Source: JAKAWM01 sp049966695 (GTDB lineage Bacteria; Actinomycetota; Acidimicrobiia; Acidimicrobiales; Palsa-688). From it: a stretch of DNA of 8,082 nt. Under the pieces are notes generated by a model. That model was given only the letters and a program-made list of their open reading frames with translations, had not been told where the DNA came from and searched no databases. How positions within the stretch are numbered: position 1 is the first letter of the stretch; the number at the start of each line of letters is the position of its first letter. Below are positions 1-6,542 of this stretch, piece by piece. Made by a program: the position numbers and the translations under genes. The stretch covers positions 1 through 8,082 of the forward strand of contig JBMFUG010000101.1 of assembly GCA_049966695.1 (NCBI GenBank). Reading direction: 5' to 3'.

Positions 1-1553
1 AGGACGTGCAAAGCGAACGAGGCTGAGCCGGCCGTTACGGTACCCACCAGGGCCATAAAGGCCAACCCAGGCGGCGCAACGGGCATGGCCTCCAACCCGG
101 CTGGGCCCAACCCGTCCCACCACGCGTGCCACCACCCCCCAACCCCTCCGACCGCCGAGGGGATCTGGCCCACGAGAGGCAGCGGGGCTGAGAGGATGTC
201 CCGCGACCCCACCAGCAGCACTGCCACAAGGACTGTGGCCACGCCAGCGGTCACCCTCCAGTCGACCCGGCTACCGAGCTGCCGGGCCTCTGGGCCGCCA
301 TCAGCCGGCTTTTCGCCAAAAGACGGGCCGTGGCCATGTGCAAGATAGGACCGACGAGCGTCTGCCAAATGCGAGAGCAGGGAAAGACCATGGTTGCTCT
401 CAACCCGCAAGCGCAGGACTGGGCGCAGGCGCGCGCTCCCTCGTGACCGCGAACGCCAAAGTGCCATGTCACTAGCCCGTCGCAGGTCCTGGGCGCGGCG
501 GCGCGCCTCCCAAAGTTCCTTGGGGTAGCGCAGGGAACCCGTCAAGGCCAAAAGTGGCAGGAGCGACTCTCGCCAACGACCACGCCAGCCATGGCTGCCG
601 CCCGGTCGCGGCCTCAACATGGCCAAGGCTGACTCACCGAGGGCGAACACAAGTACGACCGGCACAACCAGCACCAGGCTCCACGTGCCGTAGCAAGTCC
701 ACAAAGTCCTCAGCCGGTGCTCTTCGCGCAGACGTCGCTCGCCATGCCAGTCGGCATTGCCCTGCCGGCCAGCGCCGTTACTGCCGCCTTCTACCGCTTG
801 AGGGCCCTTGCGCAACCCACGAGCGCTGGCCTCCAGGTGCCGCACAGGTGCCTGAGGGGCAACGATCACCCGAGCACCAGCGACCTGGGCACGCCAGCAA
901 AGGTCAAGGTCTTCGCCAGGCGCCCCGGTCCCGGGGTTGAACCCCCCGAGGGCGCGCCAAAGGTCTGTGCGCACCAGGGTTGCCCCGCCCGGGGCCACAA
1001 AAACTTCCCTAACGCCGTCGTGCTGGCCCTGGTCCAGCTCACCCGGTTGGGCAAGTTGGTAGACGCCGCCCAACCTGTCAGCTCCCATGCCCACCGATAG
1101 CAACCGGTCCGTGGCGTCCCACATGACCAACTTTGGGCATACGAGGCCGGCATTGCTCCGGTAGGCCTCCTCGACCATAAGCCGCACCGTGCTCGGCTCG
1201 AAGGCAACGTCGTCATGGCAGAGCAGGACATGTGTCGCCCCCTCGACAAGCTCGAGAACTTGGTTGGCCGCTCTCGCAAAACCCTCACAGGCTCCAACCC
1301 GGGCCAAATGAGCATCGGGCAAGACGGCGGCCACCCGTTGGACGAGCGACGTAGGCACGCCGTCCTCGCCCGCACCGGCGTCAGCCACCAGCACCGACAG
1401 GTTGGGGTAGTCCTGGGCCCCGAGCGAGACAAGAACCTCCTCGAACCAGGTACCCGGGTCAGAAGCCACGACCACCACGACCACGGCTGGCGCCGCAGGA
1501 GGCGCCGCCACGGCTGGCCCACTTGGCGCCCCTTTGTTCTGGGCGGAGTCCAT
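1..1553 (-). CDS. GT2 glycosyltransferase fused to a multi-pass membrane region (3' end outside window)
   Basis: The frame is open from the ATG at 1553 to the window edge: 517 complete codons with no stop, so the C-terminus is missing. After a 23-residue Ala/Pro-rich leader comes a GT-A fold: the AVVVVVVAS strand (residues 23-31), VLVADAG (54-60), the metal/nucleotide-binding HDD (113-115) in place of DxD, and the GEDLDLCWR motif (213-221) holding the likely catalytic acid. Hydrophobic stretches near 289-306, 438-448 and 497-517 are probable membrane segments. The tail from GSRDILSAPLP to VAPPGLAFMALVGTV resembles the very large (about 1000-residue) GT2-membrane proteins I know from Acidimicrobiia. 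It probably transfers a sugar to a lipid-linked or surface glycan at the cytoplasmic membrane; donor and acceptor are unknown. It lies just downstream of rmd in the same direction and frame. The ribosome site is poor (AGG directly before ATG), which suggests coupling to rmd translation; a CTG about 24 bases upstream is a weaker alternative start. Confidence 0.87.
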   Translation of the reverse strand, partial: MDSAQNKGAPSGPAVAAPPAAPAVVVVVVASDPGTWFEEVLVSLGAQDYPNLSVLVADAGAGEDGVPTSLVQRVAAVLPDAHLARVGACEGFARAANQVLELVEGATHVLLCHDDVAFEPSTVRLMVEEAYRSNAGLVCPKLVMWDATDRLLSVGMGADRLGGVYQLAQPGELDQGQHDGVREVFVAPGGATLVRTDLWRALGGFNPGTGAPGEDLDLCWRAQVAGARVIVAPQAPVRHLEASARGLRKGPQAVEGGSNGAGRQGNADWHGERRLREEHRLRTLWTCYGTWSLVLVVPVVLVFALGESALAMLRPRPGGSHGWRGRWRESLLPLLALTGSLRYPKELWEARRRAQDLRRASDMALWRSRSRGSARLRPVLRLRVESNHGLSLLSHLADARRSYLAHGHGPSFGEKPADGGPEARQLGSRVDWRVTAGVATVLVAVLLVGSRDILSAPLPLVGQIPSAVGGVGGWWHAWWDGLGPAGLEAMPVAPPGLAFMALVGTVTAGSASFALHV

Positions 1554-1588
1554 CCTAAAACCGCGAGCGTAGCGCAGAGCGCCCTTGG

Positions 1589-1609
1589 CCTGAGCCCTGC
1601 AGGCTCAGG
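1589..1609 (-). other. Stem-loop covering the rmd stop codon
   Basis: CCTGAGCC and GGCTCAGG form a perfect 8-bp inverted repeat around a 5-base loop (CTGCA). It contains the TGA stop of rmd (1605-1607) and lies about 36 bases before the GT2 start. No T-run follows on either strand, so it is not a classical intrinsic terminator. It could affect transcript stability or how ribosomes pass from rmd to the GT2 gene; that role is inferred. Confidence 0.45.
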
Positions 1610-2489
1610 CGACGGCGGCCAAAACCTCTTTCAGGGATTCGTCAAGCGTGACCTCAGGCTGCCAACCGGTGAGCCTGACCAGCCTGCTGGGGTCGCCCAC
1701 CTGCTCGAAAAGATCCACAGGGCGGACTCGCTCCGGGTCAACTACGACCGGCACGTCCACCCCAGCGAGCGCCATAAGCCGTTGGAGCACGTCGGCTATA
1801 AGTACCGACTCACCCCGGCAGACGTTGTAAACGCCACCAGGCTCCCCCTTTTGCATGACCAGCCGGTAAGCCCTCACTACGTCCCGCACATCAGTCAAGT
1901 CTCGACGGACCTGAAGATTGCCTACGGCTATCTGGGACGCGCGCCCAGCGGCGGCCTTGGCCACCTGAGAAGCCAACGCGGGCACCACAAAAGACACCGT
2001 CTGGCCCGGCCCGGTGTGGTTGAACGGTCTCACCCGCACCACTTCAAGGCCTCTGCCGAGCCAGGCCTGGAGCCCGACAAGCTCGGCTGCCGCCTTGCTC
2101 GCCGCGTACGGCGTGACCGGGTTGAACGGGTAGTCTTCGCCTACCGGTAGCGACTCGGCCGGGACGTTGCCGTACACTTCTGACGAGCTGACCAATAGCA
2201 CCCTCGGGGGACGCGTGAGAGCGGCCGCTGCACTGCACAGGTTTAGGGCCCCCAAGGCGTTCACGGCAAAGGTGCCGGCAGGGTCGTCCCAGGACTGGCG
2301 CACACTCGAGAGGGCCGCCAAATGGTAGATGGCCTCAGGAGCAACTTCGGCGACCGCCTTGCTAAGGCCCTCTAGGTCCCTGACATCAACCTGTTCGGAC
2401 AGTTCGATCGCCTCGTCACCGCACTCGCGCAGGTGCCGGCACAGCCATGGGCCGACAAAGCCCACGCTCCCGGTAATTAGGGCTCGCAT
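1605..2489 (-). CDS. rmd: GDP-4-dehydro-6-deoxy-D-mannose reductase (NAD-dependent epimerase/dehydratase family)
   Basis: This 294-residue extended short-chain dehydrogenase probably reduces GDP-4-keto-6-deoxy-D-mannose to GDP-D-rhamnose in the cytoplasm. The Rossmann nucleotide-binding motif TGSVGFVG is at residues 6-13. The catalytic SSSEVYG is at 101-107, and the Tyr-Lys pair is YAASK at 128-132. RPFNHTGPGQ (154-163), followed further on by RRDLTDVRDVVRAYRL and GGVYNVCRGES, is what I know from Rmd, whereas GDP-mannose dehydratases carry an NHESPRRG-type motif there. Length matches Rmd (about 300). The frame stays open to 2540, but the Rossmann strand begins at the ATG at 2489, which has AGGG 8 bases upstream. 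The partner dehydratase (gmd) is not in the window. Neighbours are GT4 and GT2 enzymes, consistent with a D-rhamnose-containing glycan. A related reductase giving another 6-deoxyhexose cannot be excluded. Confidence 0.85.
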   Translation of the reverse strand: MRALITGSVGFVGPWLCRHLRECGDEAIELSEQVDVRDLEGLSKAVAEVAPEAIYHLAALSSVRQSWDDPAGTFAVNALGALNLCSAAAALTRPPRVLLVSSSEVYGNVPAESLPVGEDYPFNPVTPYAASKAAAELVGLQAWLGRGLEVVRVRPFNHTGPGQTVSFVVPALASQVAKAAAGRASQIAVGNLQVRRDLTDVRDVVRAYRLVMQKGEPGGVYNVCRGESVLIADVLQRLMALAGVDVPVVVDPERVRPVDLFEQVGDPSRLVRLTGWQPEVTLDESLKEVLAAVA

Positions 2490-2497
2490 GTGCTCGA

Positions 2498-2501
2498 CCC
2501 T
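2498..2501 (-). promoter_or_regulatory. Ribosome binding site deciding the rmd start
   Basis: AGGG on the minus strand lies 8 bases before the ATG at 2489-2487. This favours that ATG over the in-frame upstream ATG at 2540, whose extra 17 residues (rich in Cys and Trp) are unlike the family. Confidence 0.5.
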
Positions 2502-2541
2502 AATAGCGACAACAAGGGCGCTGCACCAGGCCCTGCACAAA

Positions 2542-2576
2542 GACGCCTACAACCTCTTGGGCAAGGACGCCTACAA
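2542..2576 (-). repeat. Short direct repeat (24-bp period) across the GT4 stop codon
   Basis: The 11-mer GACGCCTACAA (plus strand) occurs at 2542-2552 and 2566-2576. Read on the minus strand it is TTGTAGGCGTC. The copy at 2566-2576 supplies the TAG stop of the GT4 gene, and the second copy places another in-frame TAG 24 bases (8 codons) later. It looks like a small tandem duplication in the GT4-rmd spacer. No function is evident. Confidence 0.5.
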
Positions 2577-3695
2577 GCCCGCCACCTCACGGTAGACGTC
2601 GAGAGTCGCGGCCACCGTGGCTTCCCACGAGAACCGCGACGCGTGCTGCCGCCCCGCCTCCGCCATCTCGGCCCGTAGTGCCGGGCGCAACAAAAGAGCT
2701 TCTAGCGCCTCCGCCCAAGCCTCTACGTCCCGAGCCGGGACGAGCATGGCTGCACCGCCGCTCACCTCGCGAAGCGAGGGTATGTCTGAAGCCACCACAG
2801 GAGCGCCGGCGGCCATGGCTTCCAGCACGGGCAAGCCGAAACCCTCGTGAAGACTAGGGAACGCGAACACGGCCGCCCCAGAGTAAAGGGCAGCCAGCTC
2901 TCTTGCGCTCAGGCGGCCCAAGCGCCGCAAGGCGGGGCCGAGCTGAGCTAGGTCCTCCTTGGCTAACAAAGAAGCGTTCTGCCAACCCGCGTAACCGGCG
3001 AGGACCAAGCTCGTGCCGCTAAGGGCGGCATTTGACTTGAGCAGACGCGCCATGGCCGCGACAAGCGTCCCTACGCCCTTGCGTGGCTCGAGGCTCCCTA
3101 CCCACAGGACGTAGTTCACGCCGTCCAGCCCAAAGCGCTCCAGCGCCTGCGGGTCTGGTCCTGTACGGTCTACACCGTAGGGCACCACCCTAACGCGCTC
3201 GGGTCGAAGGGCAGTGTGCTCCACCAGTTCGGCCGCGGCCGCCTCGCTACCTGTTATGACGAGGTCGGCCCGCTTAGCAGTAGCTCGCAACCCCATGGCG
3301 TGGAACCACCGCCCCCTAGGCGTGAAGGCCTCCGGGAACAGCACCGGGGCAGCGTCGTGCACGCTCACGACAAGCGGTTTCCCATGAGAAGGCAAAACAG
3401 CTAACGAAGGAGCGTGGACCACGTCGACATCCCATGACGTGGGGGGCCAGCCCAGCAGGTGCCAGGCGTCGTACAGCGCCGGTTTGGGCAACCAGAAAAT
3501 CTTCGGAAGCCGGACCTTGCCCTGCAGGCCGGCTTCGGCCCACGCGGCGATGACGCGGGAACGGCGGTGCAACGCGGTGACAGGCTGCACCTCGACGCCC
3601 AAGTCAGCCAGAATACCTACAAGCCTGGCTGTGTACCGACCTATACCACCCGGTGAGGACGACAGGAGCTGCTCGACATTGACCGCGACACGCAC
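2571..3695 (-). CDS. GT4-family (GT-B fold) glycosyltransferase, possibly GDP-mannose/GDP-rhamnose dependent
   Basis: This 374-residue cytoplasmic or membrane-associated GT-B glycosyltransferase has the two-domain layout of family 4. The N-terminal acceptor domain starts VRVAVNVEQLL with the glycine loop GGIGRYTARL (about residues 16-25) and carries HAPSLAVLP and VSVHDAAPVLFPEAF. The C-terminal donor domain carries VGSLEPRKG (199-207, Arg-Lys binding the nucleotide phosphates) and the EGFGLPVLE motif (284-292), the family E-x7-E that holds the donor sugar. The HDAAPVLFPEAF stretch recalls mannosyl/rhamnosyltransferases of polysaccharide clusters, and the next gene, rmd, would supply GDP-D-rhamnose; the donor is still an inference. 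The frame also opens with ATG at 3704, but GAAAGGA (3710-3704) overlaps that ATG and is correctly spaced (8 bases) for the GTG at 3695, which also fits the family start. The 5' end overlaps the divergent GT4 gene by about 17 bases. Confidence 0.9.
   Translation of the reverse strand: MRVAVNVEQLLSSSPGGIGRYTARLVGILADLGVEVQPVTALHRRSRVIAAWAEAGLQGKVRLPKIFWLPKPALYDAWHLLGWPPTSWDVDVVHAPSLAVLPSHGKPLVVSVHDAAPVLFPEAFTPRGRWFHAMGLRATAKRADLVITGSEAAAAELVEHTALRPERVRVVPYGVDRTGPDPQALERFGLDGVNYVLWVGSLEPRKGVGTLVAAMARLLKSNAALSGTSLVLAGYAGWQNASLLAKEDLAQLGPALRRLGRLSARELAALYSGAAVFAFPSLHEGFGLPVLEAMAAGAPVVASDIPSLREVSGGAAMLVPARDVEAWAEALEALLLRPALRAEMAEAGRQHASRFSWEATVAATLDVYREVAGL
3664..3668 (+). promoter_or_regulatory. 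Ribosome binding site deciding a TTG start for the rightward GT4
   Basis: AGGAG lies 10 bases before the TTG at 3679-3681. It is the only good Shine-Dalgarno near the point where family homology begins (TILSVQPVAEQGG). It lies inside the coding sequence of the divergent GT4 gene only in the sense that the minus-strand gene covers these bases. Confidence 0.55.
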
Positions 3696-4794
3696 CGGCA
3701 CCATCCTTTCAGTTCAGCCAGTAGCAGAACAGGGTGGCTCCGACCAAGCCTTGCTCCGGCTCGTAAGGCAGATGTCGAGCTCGGGCTGGCGATGCCACAT
3801 CGCCCTGCCGGCACCCTCTCCCATGGCCACTGAGCTAGAGGCAGCGGGCGCCAGCCTGCACGTCGTCCCCATGCGCCGGGTCAGCACCAGCCACGGTTTG
3901 GGGGGGTGGGCTGCTTACCTTTTCAGCTGGCCTGTGTCTGTTGCACGCCTGTGGGCCCTGGCCCGCAAAGTTGGTGCGGACGTGGTGCACAGCAACTCCC
4001 TGCACTGCTGGTACGGGTGGGCCGCCGCTGCCCTTGCCCGCCGGCCGCACGTTTGGCACGCCCGGGAGGTCGTTGCGCAATCAAAGCTCGCTCTCCGCCT
4101 CGAACGGGTGCTTGCCGCCCATTTCGCCGTGCGCGTGCTGGCTGTCTCCGGCGCTGTCGCCAGCCAGCTCGACAGCCGCAACGTCCGGGTGGTGACCGAG
4201 GAGGCCGACCCCGCAGAGTTCTTCCCGGGGCGCGCGGGGCGTGCTCGTACCCGCTACGGGCTGGCCGATGACGCCTTGGTCGTAGGTTACGTGGGGCGCA
4301 TCGACACCTGGAAGGGCATCGACGTCCTGCTGGAGGCCGCCCCCGAGCTGCACGGCCCGCAGTTGGCCATCGCTGGGTCACCGGTAGCTGGCAAGGAAGG
4401 TTATTTCGCTGCGCTATCTGACCGAGCGAGGTCACTGGGAGCGCTGTGGCTCGGGCCTTTGTCAGGAGCCGATGCTGCCGACCTCATCGCAGACCTCGAC
4501 TGCCTCGTGTACCCCTCTACGGCCCCCGAACCCTTTGGCCTGGTCCTGGTGGAGGCTCTGGCGTGCGGCGTGCCGGTCGTCAGCACCAGCTGGGGCGGCC
4601 CGCGGGAGATCTTGGCCGGCCTGGCGCCGTCTGCTGGCCGGCTTGTACCGCCTGGCGATGCCCCGGCCCTGGCGAGGGCGGTCACCGAGCTGCTCCCCCC
4701 GGCAACCAGCACCCGCCTTCGCCAAGGCCGGCCTGTTCTCAGGACGGGAGACCCGCCCCCCTACCCGGCTATCTTTGGGGAGCTCGTCCGCTAG
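3679..4794 (+). CDS. GT4-family (GT-B fold) glycosyltransferase
   Basis: This GT-B enzyme of 371 residues is counted from TTG 3679. The N-terminal domain begins ILSVQPVAEQGGSDQALLRLVRQM (about residues 9-32), the glycine-rich acceptor loop of family 4. It continues with DVVHSNSLHCWYGWAAA and HVWHAREVV. The donor domain has VGRIDTWKG (205-213, phosphate-binding Arg and Lys) and EPFGLVLVE (284-292), the E-x7-E motif, then ACGVPVVSTSWGGPREI. No signal peptide is seen; the hydrophobic patch WAAYLFSWPVSVARLWALA (about 77-95) probably docks the enzyme at the membrane. The frame is open back to 3439, but that extension lies opposite the divergent GT4 gene and looks like antisense coding. AGGAG at 3664 supports TTG 3679. 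GTG 3631 is the alternative. It heads the rightward block, with 135 bases to the cupin gene. Donor and acceptor cannot be read from sequence. Confidence 0.88.
   Translation: MTATRTGTILSVQPVAEQGGSDQALLRLVRQMSSSGWRCHIALPAPSPMATELEAAGASLHVVPMRRVSTSHGLGGWAAYLFSWPVSVARLWALARKVGADVVHSNSLHCWYGWAAAALARRPHVWHAREVVAQSKLALRLERVLAAHFAVRVLAVSGAVASQLDSRNVRVVTEEADPAEFFPGRAGRARTRYGLADDALVVGYVGRIDTWKGIDVLLEAAPELHGPQLAIAGSPVAGKEGYFAALSDRARSLGALWLGPLSGADAADLIADLDCLVYPSTAPEPFGLVLVEALACGVPVVSTSWGGPREILAGLAPSAGRLVPPGDAPALARAVTELLPPATSTRLRQGRPVLRTGDPPPYPAIFGELVR
3704..3710 (-). promoter_or_regulatory. Ribosome binding site deciding a GTG start for the leftward GT4
   Basis: GAAAGGA on the minus strand sits 8 bases before GTG 3695-3693. 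It overlaps the first base of the in-frame ATG at 3704, making that ATG an unlikely initiator. It lies within the first codons of the rightward GT4 gene. Confidence 0.55.
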
Positions 4795-4929
4795 CGGCAC
4801 TTGGCACGGCCCCCGCACGCACGGCCCTTGCACGCTTGCACGCACGGGCCCGGCACGCACCATTGGCACCACCTGGGCGGCACCGCCAACCGAGTGCCGC
4901 AAACTGCCTGGCGAAGCTACGCTCGGGCC
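4795..4929. other. Intergenic gap with GCACG-rich repeats
   Basis: This is the longest gene-free stretch apart from the open window edges. Seven copies of GCACG lie between 4804 and 4857, some overlapping by one base. TTGCACGC is tandemly repeated (4828-4843). The 10-mer GCACGCACGG occurs at 4815-4824 and 4838-4847, and TTGGCAC occurs at 4801 and 4863. The stretch is open in the cupin frame but would encode only His/Pro/Arg/Thr-rich sequence unlike the family. No clear -35/-10 pair was found. It could be a regulator-binding array for the cupin-cofDE operon or slippage-derived low-complexity DNA. Confidence 0.45.
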
Positions 4930-5481
4930 GTGCCCACCATCGAGCAGTCAGAGCGCATCAACGACGTCTATATCGTAAAACCGGACAAGTACGGCGACGA
5001 GCGGGGGGTCTTCATTGAGACCTACCGGCGCAGTTGGTTCCCCCTAGGGCGGGAGATGGTCCAGGCCAACCGGGCCGAGCGTCAAGCCGGAGCTGTGGTC
5101 GGCCTGCATTACCATCTTCACCAGGCTGACTACTGGACCGTACCCAAAGGACGCGCGAGGGTAGTGCTCCACGACCTACGGGCAGGCTCGCCCACGGACG
5201 GCGCCACCTTATGCCTTGACGTGGACGCCGACAACGCCCTGGGGGTCTTCATACCACCGGGGGTGGCCCACGGCTTTGCTTCCTTGACGGACCTCACTAT
5301 TTCCTACCTCGTTGACAGCTATTACAACCCCTCCGACGAGCTCGGAGTGGCCTGGGACGACCCTGTCATCGGGGCGGACTGGGGCCTCACCGACCCAGTC
5401 CTTTCAGCGCGCGACCGGGCGAACCCGCTTCGCGCGGACCTGGGAGCCAACGTCCGGCCTCACGCCAGCCTCCGGCGGTGA
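4930..5481 (+). CDS. RmlC-like cupin, dTDP-4-dehydrorhamnose 3,5-epimerase family, variant active site
   Basis: A 183-residue protein from GTG 4930, matching the usual RmlC length of about 180-200. The family order is clear: IVKPDKYGDERGVFIETYR (about residues 16-34), QANRAERQAGAVVGLHYH (about 45-62) with the conserved cupin His of GLHY, LHDLRAGSPTDGA, FIPPGVAHGFASLTD (with the second His), YYNPSDELGVAWDDPVIGADWG, and a LSARDRANP tail. Classical RmlC has a Gln-x-Lys after GLHYQ; here the aligned stretch reads HQADYW, so the Lys position is Asp and the loop is about three residues shorter. The start is uncertain: GTG 4930 lacks a strong ribosome site, and GTG 4894 or TTG 4801 are in frame, but both add sequence unlike the family. 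The stop overlaps the cofD start as GTGA, so the two are probably coupled. No rmlA, rmlB or rmlD is seen, so dTDP-L-rhamnose synthesis is not shown. The substrate is unknown. Confidence 0.83.
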   Translation: MPTIEQSERINDVYIVKPDKYGDERGVFIETYRRSWFPLGREMVQANRAERQAGAVVGLHYHLHQADYWTVPKGRARVVLHDLRAGSPTDGATLCLDVDADNALGVFIPPGVAHGFASLTDLTISYLVDSYYNPSDELGVAWDDPVIGADWGLTDPVLSARDRANPLRADLGANVRPHASLRR

Positions 5482-6542
5482 CCCCCCCGGTTGTGACCGC
5501 CCTGGCGGGCGGTGTTGGAGCGGCACGCATGCTCTCGGGGCTGGCCGCGGTAGTCGGCCAGCCCTCGCTAACAGCCATCGTCAATACAGCAGACGACATA
5601 GTGCTGCACGGCCTTTACGTGAGCCCAGATATGGACACGGTCACTTACACCCTGGCTGGCGTGTCCAACCCCGAGACAGGCTGGGGCCTCGTCAACGAGA
5701 CCTGGGCGGTCATGGGAGCACTGCGGGCGTTCGACCCTCAGAGCACAAGAGCCACAGCCCCACCGCGAGCACCTACGGCACCAACAGGCCCGCAGGCAGC
5801 GCCCGAGAGCCGGCCGGCAAGAGGTCTAACCTGGTTTGCCCTTGGCGACAAAGACCTTGCCACTCACTTGTACCGCACCGGCCGGATGGCTGCCGGGGCC
5901 ACGCTCTCGCAGGTTAGCGAAGAAATAGCACGCCGATGGGGAGTACGGGCACACCTGGTGCCCATGACGGACAGCCGAGTTGAGACCCGGGTCACCGTCG
6001 AGCTGCCCGGCCTTGGCTTGCAGGAGATCGGCTTCCAGGACTACTTCGTAGGCTTTCACCACTCCGTACCCGTGAAAAGCCTGCGTTTTGACAACATCGA
6101 AAAGGCAGCACCCGCACCAGGGGCCATCGAGGCGATCGAACAAGCTGACGTTGTTGTCATTTGCCCGTCGAACCCGTTCGTGTCCATCGGCCCAGTGCTG
6201 GCCGTGCCCGGGATAGCCGAGGCAGTTACCTGCCGACGCGACCGCAACGTGGCCGTTTCCCCGATCATTGCCGGAAAAGCGCTAAAGGGGCCAGCAGACC
6301 GCATGCTGAGCGAGCTTGGCCACGAGCTCTCGGTTGTCGGGATAGCCAGGCTGTGGACGAGCCTTGCCTCTACGCTCGTGGTCGACGAGGCTGATGCCGA
6401 GCTGGCGCCTCGGGTCGAGGCCGAAGGAATGCGTTGCCTGCCGGCGAGAGCAGTGATGTCCGGCCCAACGGAGGCAGCGGCGCTGGCGCGAGCCGCGTTG
6501 GGCGCAGTACTCGGCCCCGACCAGCTTGCGCTGAAGCAATGA
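5478..6542 (+). CDS. cofD: 2-phospho-L-lactate / phosphoenolpyruvyl transferase CofD (FbiA), F420 biosynthesis
   Basis: CofD moves the phospho-C3-acid unit from a guanosine diphosphate-activated donor (phospholactate or phosphoenolpyruvate, depending on lineage) onto Fo, giving F420-0 or dehydro-F420-0, in the cytoplasm. Signatures visible: ALAGGVGAARML (residues 8-19) at the N-terminal nucleotide-binding loop, NTADDIVLHGLYVSPDMDTVTYTLAG (36-61, with the paired Asp 39-40), WFALGDKDLATHLYRT (119-134), MTDSRVETRV (163-172), QDYFVG (187-192), PSNPFVSIGPVL (230-241) and SPIIAGKALKGPADR (261-275). At 354 residues it is longer than the usual 310-335 because of a Pro/Ala/Thr-rich insert at about 86-116. 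It starts at GTG 5478, overlapping the cupin stop by 4 bases, and its own stop overlaps the cofE start (ATGA). No cofC/fbiD or Fo synthase gene is in the window. Confidence 0.96.
   Translation: MTPPVVTALAGGVGAARMLSGLAAVVGQPSLTAIVNTADDIVLHGLYVSPDMDTVTYTLAGVSNPETGWGLVNETWAVMGALRAFDPQSTRATAPPRAPTAPTGPQAAPESRPARGLTWFALGDKDLATHLYRTGRMAAGATLSQVSEEIARRWGVRAHLVPMTDSRVETRVTVELPGLGLQEIGFQDYFVGFHHSVPVKSLRFDNIEKAAPAPGAIEAIEQADVVVICPSNPFVSIGPVLAVPGIAEAVTCRRDRNVAVSPIIAGKALKGPADRMLSELGHELSVVGIARLWTSLASTLVVDEADAELAPRVEAEGMRCLPARAVMSGPTEAAALARAALGAVLGPDQLALKQ
5733..5825 (+). other. Pro/Ala/Thr-rich insert within CofD
   Basis: These bases encode about 31 residues (86-116) rich in Pro, Ala, Thr and Arg, between ETWAVMGALRAF and LTWFALGDKDLATH. 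In CofD/FbiA proteins I know, only about 4-6 residues join these segments. The reading frame is intact and flanking motifs are normal, so it looks like a flexible surface loop and not a frameshift. Confidence 0.6.

Noticed and set aside
866..1522. 218-codon minus-strand ORF
   Set aside because: It is an out-of-frame reading of the GT2 gene, rich in Arg, Trp, Cys and Ser. The real GT2 frame on the same strand carries the motifs.
1589..1609. Intrinsic terminator after rmd
   Set aside because: The stem is good but no T-run follows on either strand, and the next gene reads on in the same direction; kept only as a stem-loop.
1215..2150. 311-codon plus-strand ORF opposite GT2 and rmd
   Set aside because: It lies antisense to two genes with clear family motifs (HDD, GED, TGSVGFVG, YAASK). 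Its translation is Arg/His/Gly-rich with no recognisable domain, a common shadow in high-GC coding DNA.
3439..3678. N-terminal extension of the rightward GT4 back to 3439
   Set aside because: These 80 codons are antisense to the conserved leftward GT4, unlike family N-termini, and the good ribosome site points to TTG 3679.
4801..4929. N-terminal extension of the RmlC-like protein
   Set aside because: It encodes His/Pro/Arg/Thr-rich low-complexity sequence from the GCACG repeats; family homology starts just after GTG 4930.
4446..5018. 190-codon plus-strand ORF bridging the GT4 and cupin genes
   Set aside because: It is an out-of-frame Arg/Pro/Ala-rich reading over two genes with clear motifs, with no domain of its own.
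6434..6538. N-terminal extension of CofE into cofD
   Set aside because: It overlaps the conserved end of cofD in another frame. The ATGA overlap start at 6539 gives the expected family N-terminus.
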